Positions 58,261-64,000 of a stretch of DNA of 64,000 nucleotides are shown one piece after another. The notes beneath the pieces were generated by a model. It saw only the letters and a list, made by a program, of their open reading frames with translations. It was not told the DNA's origin and made no database searches. This stretch comes from Pagrus major. Taxonomy: Eukaryota; Chordata; Actinopteri; Spariformes; Sparidae. The DNA lies in NCBI RefSeq assembly GCF_040436345.1, contig NC_133230.1, positions 12,906,197 to 12,970,196 of the forward strand, read 5' to 3'. A program made the translations under genes and the position numbers. How positions within the stretch are numbered: position 1 is the first letter of the stretch; each line of letters opens with the position of its first letter.

Positions 58261-58450
58261 CAGAGGGCAGAGGGCGCTGTTGTTCAGCGTTCCAGCAAAT
58301 CTACGTCGCAACGTCAGACGTCATCACGCTGCGCTTCCTGGTTTGGACTTCTCGCGGGAACACAAACTTGTTGTCGTTTTTGAGCCGCTTGTCGCCACCT
58401 GAGAGACTTTGTGGAGAGTTTCACCTGGAATAAGTGTTAAACTAATGCAG
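58261..58450 (+). promoter_or_regulatory. lsm10: lsm10 promoter and non-coding first exon
   Basis: The segment has a CRE-like GACGTCAT at 58317-58324, an ETS-like CTTCCTGG near 58334 and an E2F-like TTCTCGCGGGAA at 58349-58360. It ends at a strong donor (GCAG then GTAAGT) after 58450. An upstream ATG sits at 58445-58447, just before the donor, and is out of frame with the main start after splicing. Confidence 0.5.
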
Positions 58451-59708
58451 GTAAGTCTGATACACACGAGTCTGAATAGTAACAGGATCATTTGTGCGCT
58501 TTAGCGGCTCCGTTGTACTTTGTCGGGTCGCTGCTAAAGCTAACAGCGGCGCTTGCTAATTCTACTTGTGCCAGACTCCCATAGGAAAACTGGTCGTTTT
58601 AAGGTGAAGATGCCTGAATGAGATTATCCGCTTTCTCTCTCCATAAATATGTTTTTATTGACTTTTCTTATCGCCATCGGTTTTTCTGACAAACAGAAGC
58701 CGCTATATGCTGTGTTTTGGCTGTTTAAAGTCTCATTCTGTGGTTAATTTGACAGCTTAATATCAGGTCACAATCAGATTTAAATCAGTACCAGTTTTGA
58801 ACTAATGCCAATGCTGCTTTATTAAGGCTGGCACAAGTCCACATCAGTACTTAATTAATGTGACAGCGTATCTGTTAAGAGTTCAATTCTCCTGTCACAT
58901 GGTGGAGGGGACAGTACTTAAAAATACACATTTCCTCTATGTAGTTTGGTTTTTTAATTCAACAGAGTAATCATATTTGGACCTTTTTTCTGTCTTGAGT
59001 TTAAGTTTGCCTCCAAAATGACAGCTGAGTCTCTTAATTAGTATTTCAATAGTGGTTGAGCATCTTTGAGGTGCTGGCTGAGGCTCAGTTAGTGCAGGTG
59101 TCTGTTTGGCTGTATGTGAAAAAGAAATTACAGGACAATTAAGCTGAATATTATGTTGTAGAAAGATACAAATGAAGGCCAGTTTCAGCTGATCAAGGTA
59201 ATTTTTCAAAATAACTTTAACTTATTCCTAATTTACATTGTTTGACATTTAACAGAAAGTGTCCAAATGAAGGATGTTTTAAAGTTAAACTCTTCTCAGC
59301 TCAAGTTGTTTTTATATATTTTAATATTTCCCAGTTTTTGGTTTCTGTTTGCTCCAGTTTTACTTTAATGTCCACGAGACCAGATCAGTGGACTTAGTCT
59401 TCAGTACAGTCTGGTGACACGGCCGAGTTCACAGTGTGAGCAGTATTAAACATAGACAGAGTCATGCAGACAAATTCATTCTGATTTAAATTGCTTTATT
59501 GGCACGAACAAAAACATGTCGCTGTCAAAGCAGCTCTCAGAAGACACACACTGTATGTAGCTGCTAGAAGAGCAGTTGTCCCTCCACCAGGGACAACTGC
59601 CAGTTTCTCTTCGGCAACCAAATATCAATAAAACATTACACGATGTAAACCAGTTCTCAGTTTTGCTAAAGAATTGTTTAGCAGTAGCTAACTCCTGTCT
59701 GTCTGCAG
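58451..59708 (+). other. lsm10: lsm10 intron 1
   Basis: This intron of about 1.26 kb runs between the non-coding first exon and the acceptor GTCTGCAG at 59701-59708. No repeats or coding sequence were recognised. Confidence 0.55.
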
Positions 59709-59746
59709 GTATCCCCGACCTCTGGAGATCCTCCTCATCAGCGTCC

Positions 59747-60160
59747 ATGGAGTCACAGGGAAATGAACCACAGCCGTCGGGCCATGGCCCAGCTGAAGTC
59801 ACCAGCTCGCTCCGGGAGCGCACGATCGCAGAGAACAGCATGGTGATCCTGCTGCAGGGCCTGCAGGGACAGGTGACCACGGTGGACCTGAAGAACGAGA
59901 GCACGGCGCGGGGCCGCGTGGTCAACGTGGACGCTTTCATGAACATACGTCTGAAGGACGTGCTGTACCGGGACAGAAAAGCTCAGCTCACCCGGCTGCA
60001 GGAGCTGTTTATCACCGGCAGGAACGTCCGCTACGTTCACATCCCAGACCACATCGACATAATGAAGACCATCGAGAGCCAGCTGGCCAAGATCCACAGA
60101 GTCCGAAACTTTGCCAGTCAAGGAGGAGGCAGGAAGGAGTACACCAAGAAAACCAAATAA
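59747..60160 (+). CDS. lsm10: U7 snRNA-associated Sm-like protein LSm10
   Basis: Subunit that, with LSm11, replaces SmD1/D2 in the U7 snRNP heptamer, which directs 3'-end cleavage of replication-dependent histone pre-mRNAs in the nucleus. Single coding exon of 137 residues. The Sm1 motif is in [20 protein letters not shown] with [10 protein letters not shown], and Sm2 is in [32 protein letters not shown] and IHRVRNF are also strongly LSm10-specific. The C-terminus is basic ([12 protein letters not shown]). Human LSm10 is 123 residues; the extra length is mostly at the N-terminus (about 15 residues before the conserved block). The exon starts at 59709 after an AG acceptor, which excludes ATGs further upstream in the same frame. 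AATAAA lies at 60590-60595. It follows oscp1 on the same strand, as in human. Confidence 0.95.
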   Translation: MESQGNEPQPSGHGPAEVTSSLRERTIAENSMVILLQGLQGQVTTVDLKNESTARGRVVNVDAFMNIRLKDVLYRDRKAQLTRLQELFITGRNVRYVHIPDHIDIMKTIESQLAKIHRVRNFASQGGGRKEYTKKTK

Positions 60161-63100
60161 CTCAGTGGGGTACTGCTTGTGCAAGACGAGTCCAGAAATA
60201 CTCCGGGGCAACAAGAAAGATCTGAGAGTAACAGAAAGATTAAAGGGATACGGACGAAAGAAACCTAACTGACTTTTTCCCTTTTTTTATTTTGTTGTAA
60301 TACTTTCACCTCTTCAGGCCTTCAGATGAAAGAAGAAGAACCTTTTTTTTGTAGAGCTGCAACTAACTATCTTTTACGTTTGCAAAAAATCTGTGGATTT
60401 TTATTTTCTTGATTAAATTACTATGTGAAAAATTACTATTTTTATTAGGTGACTTCTTCTACTGTTTATGTAATATCTGTTTATTAAAAACCCAAAGATA
60501 TTCAGTTTACGATGATATGAAACCAAGAAAATCAGGAAAACTTGACATTCATGTAACGAGGAAATGACTGAAAACAGAAAGAAACAGTTAATAAATCATT
60601 AGAATAGTCACAGATACATTTTCTGTCAGCTTATTGTTGCACCGCTGCACATTTGTATTATTATTTCTACAGAGACACTTCACAAATAACTTCACACAGT
60701 TTATCTGCATTTTCCTGTTATTTATCAGTCGACATGTACACCGATGTATCTGTGATGAGCTGATATAAGTCGATGGGCTTTTGGTTAAATGTCTGAAATA
60801 AGGTCTGTGCTTTGAGTGAACCAGGGCCGTGCTAACTTTTGGGTTAGCCTATAAAAATACATCATCCCTGCAGCACTCTGTTGGCCCGCTAATCAGTCAG
60901 CGTCGTGTTTGGAGCCACTTCACTGTCTTTGTTTTATGGTAATTAGGATTTTTAATTGACATAAATTATCTGTCCTCAATTTCTTTTTGAAGAAGTAGGA
61001 ACTTTTTTTTTTTTTTAATACATAAAGATGCTAACAAATAAGTCATTGTCCTCCCAGAAACCTCTCTGTTAATTAAATGGCACATAAACAATTAACAGTG
61101 GCTGCAGGTGTGGCTCAGTATGTATTTATTTACTGCAGAGTATTCCTGGCATGCACCACAGAAGCCCATCTGTCTGTCTGTCTGTGAAACCGGCCCAAAG
61201 TTAATAACTGCCCATATGCAGGAAAACATTAGTCACGATCAGTGCCAGTCTGGTGGAGGGGAAAAAACAAGCCGGCGTGTTTCCACAGCTTTCCACCTCA
61301 CAAACATCTCCGCCGCATGCATCAGTGAGCCGTCACTCTCTCTCGCTGCGATTGGTGCTGTGACATCCAGCCGGGGCGCGATGGGACTCTGCTCAGCCAA
61401 TGGAAACGAGCAAAGAGCGGCTGAAAGGAAGAGAGTGTTTCTCTTGGAAACTGCCGTCCCAGTGTTTCTCCCGATAACACAAATACGATCAGGGAATTTG
61501 AGGAATTTGCCAAGCTGTATGTTATTCCTACAGAGTGTCAGGAAGAGGACAGGCCTGACATAACACAGGCGGAGGCATCTGGTGCTAGATAAAAACCCCA
61601 CACTGTAGATGGACGGGAGTGGATTCAGCAGCGTTTAAAACCGAGTGCAGTAAATTAAGAGCAATAAGCACGCAGGAATGTCCCTCAGCGGCTGGGTCAT
61701 TGTTTTGGCTGTGGCCTCACTGTGTTTTTAGGGACATATTTTTCTCTTGACTGCTTTAAAAACCAACCTTGAGAGCAACTGAATGACAGCAGCCCACATA
61801 ATGAGCGCTTACCGCTCAGCAAAACACACACGAGCGAGCGCCACATCAACACTCACCGGACCCAGAATAGCACTTTACAGAGGCTCGACCGCATAAACAA
61901 TTCTTTTACAATACATAGCAGGGCTGGGTTAAGTGTCACGGACTCAACCAGTGGTCAAACAAGTGCTCTCATCCTGTACTTAAGTGGAAGGACAGAAAAT
62001 AAAACGTCGTAAAATGATAAAATACAACACATTGTTAAAGTTTAAACGGTCTCTGTTTGTGACTGGTGACCGCTTCAAGGACATTAAGAAGTTTACGACT
62101 CAGAGCTGCAGCGAATAATCAGTGAATCAGCAACTTTGAGCAACACTCTCTGATTTCAGCTTCTTAAATGTGAATATTTTCTGGTTTCTTTGCTCCTCTG
62201 TGACAGTAAAATGAAATATATCTGAGTTGTGGACAAAACGAGACATTTGAGGACGTCATCTTGGACTTTTTCATGATTTTCTGACATTTTATCGACCAAA
62301 AAAACTAATCAGTTAATAGAGGAAATAATCTGAGACATTTCTCCACTAAACTTCAAAGATGTTATCGTTTGAATGATCGTGCTCAAAGCATGAAGACATT
62401 AAATCTTCCAATATTTCACAACCAGTCACAGATAAAGAGAAAAGGCCAAAAAAAGAAAAAGAAAAACTTTATTTGTTCTTTTTTTGTTTCCTGTTTTTCA
62501 TCTCATGACCCTTCAGATTTCTCTAGTGACCCTCATGTTGGGAACCTCTGGATTTCACATGTCTGCATTTTATATCATAATTTAATTTGTTTAAAGAGGC
62601 ACTACGTAGTTTTAGAGAAGAAAATCAAACAGACTTTTAATATTTACAATATTAATTAACTCAAACATTTATTTTTCATCACGATCGATGCATTATTCCC
62701 TGAAAAATTAACAAAAATGTGGAAAACTTAAAAAATATTCCTGGATCTGTCCCTTCACCCAGATCTGCACCAGAAGTTAACCGGGTCTATTCTGGACTGA
62801 GACTCATCCTCCATCCAAGTTCTGTTGAAATACGTTCAGTAGTTTCTGTGTAATCACGGTTACAAACCAACATACCAGCAAACAGACACGGGTGACAACA
62901 TAACCTCCAAGACGATATCCAGCTCAGATACAATCATAGACGGAAATGATGAAAATTAGTGTAAATTGGCGTAAAATTGAACTTGGAGTAAATGTACTCG
63001 ATTACTTTCCCACCACACAGCAGCACCTGCTGGTTTCTGGTCTACGTGCCGCTCCACTGTTTGCTTTAATAAACTCTGCGTAACTCAAGTTTCCCCTCCC

Positions 63101-64000
63101 TCGAGGCTCAGATTAAAATACAAAGAGCTCAATTAATCCACGAGCCCCCTGAAGCGGCGCGGCCCCGTTGCACCGTGGCAGCCGACCAGCTATTTCCTGT
63201 TCCACCCTGCCGGCTTCACAGTGAACAGACCTCAGTGTGGTGAGAGCAGAAGGAGAGATCACCTCCCTCTGGTCAGCAGTGTGGCAGAGCAACTCCAGTA
63301 AACTGAGGATTTTTAGGGCTTTTATTCTGGAGTGGTACATGAGTTTCACTTGTCTCCCAGGAAATGGAAACACCTCCTCCTCCTCCTCCTCTTCAACTCC
63401 AGTGAGGACCGTTAGAGTCCGGTCCTCCTCCTCTAGAGGATGACAGGGAGGGGATCTTAGTGGAGGGCTGCTCCAGCTCCGTCAGTCCAGCAGCTACATC
63501 AGCTCCTGACCGAACCTCTCACTGCATCTCTGTGCACATTATGGGATCTTATCCGAGTGTCGGCTGACGGGAAAAAGGTCAAAATCTACGTCAAATCTCT
63601 GTTTTTCAGTGGAAAGTTTGTGTTCATCAACCTGAGCAGCTCTTTATCCAGGAACAAGGTGAGTGATGGGCTGATTTCAGATGATCTTGTGTTTATCTTT
63701 TAGCCTTTTTCTTCAATATATTTAATTTCTCTGTATATTAGAAGCTTTCTGACAGGAAAAATGTCTGAAGAAACTCAGATTTTTTACAATTTCTTCAAGG
63801 ATCTTCCCAAATATACTGCAGTCACTTTGTTGTCAGGCAATAAACAAGGCAACAAACGAGTTTATTAGCAGGGTCTGCACCACAGACCATAACATCCTTT
63901 ACGGGCGCAGAAGCTACAACACTTTTATTATAAAATCAGCTTTGTTTCATGTATTTTATTCACTTCCTCCTGCACTAGATGGTTTCTGACAGCTCTCCCC
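60161..64000. other. lsm10 3' UTR and unassigned sequence to the window end
   Basis: The lsm10 3' UTR probably ends near 60610. Beyond it no gene was recognised. Content includes CCAAT-type pentamers near 61350 and 61397, a minus-strand copy of dispersed repeat family A (62686-62880), and an exon-like open stretch with a strong donor at 63461-63658. By human synteny stk40 or eva1b would be expected nearby, but none of their coding sequence was seen. Confidence 0.5.
62686..62880 (-). repeat. Dispersed repeat family A, copy 3 (reverse orientation)
   Basis: Reverse complement of the family A blocks: ATTCCTGGATCTGTCCCTTC, GGGTCTATTCTGGACTGAG and TTCAGTAGTTTCTGTGTAAT. Confidence 0.75.

Overview
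This window is from a ray-finned (teleost) fish nuclear genome. It has split vertebrate genes with GT/AG introns, a low overall gene density, many short fish-type dispersed repeats, degraded LINE and SINE pieces, and many (AAT)n and TAGC-rich low-complexity stretches. No bacterial, viral or organellar genes were recognised.

Layout. (1) 1-16493, plus strand: the 3' part of nedd9 (HEF1/Cas-L, a Crk-associated-substrate scaffold). Five coding exons lie at 9808-16493; everything before them is intron. (2) 25112-26331, minus strand: smim13, a two-exon small membrane protein gene. In human the NEDD9 and SMIM13 genes are neighbours on 6p24. (3) 26.8-33.5 kb: a gene-free, transposon-rich interval with two degraded LINE 3' ends and a SINE. 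(4) 35106-43438, minus strand: zc3h12a (Regnase-1), five coding exons plus a 5' non-coding exon. (5) 45968-49888, minus strand: a secreted PI-PLC X-domain protein with an altered active site and a tail of about 40 tandem 21-residue Thr/Pro-rich repeats. (6) 50759-57503, plus strand: oscp1, ten exons. (7) 59747-60160, plus strand: lsm10, with a 5' non-coding exon ending at 58450. (8) 60161-64000: no gene recognised. In human, ZC3H12A, OSCP1 and LSM10 lie together on 1p34.3, so the right half is a 1p34-type block joined to a 6p24-type block inside this window.

The genes do not form one pathway. nedd9 is an adhesion and signalling scaffold, zc3h12a is an mRNA endonuclease that limits inflammation, lsm10 belongs to the U7 snRNP for histone mRNA 3'-end processing, and oscp1 and smim13 are conserved but poorly understood. 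The most unusual object is the PI-PLC-like gene: a probable pseudoenzyme head on a long mucin-like minisatellite-encoded tail. Several introns and intergenic stretches also carry tandem duplications of 350-890 bp, and one non-autonomous DNA transposon with clear terminal inverted repeats sits upstream of zc3h12a. Exon borders were set by eye from reading frame, splice consensus and remembered family sequences, not by alignment software.
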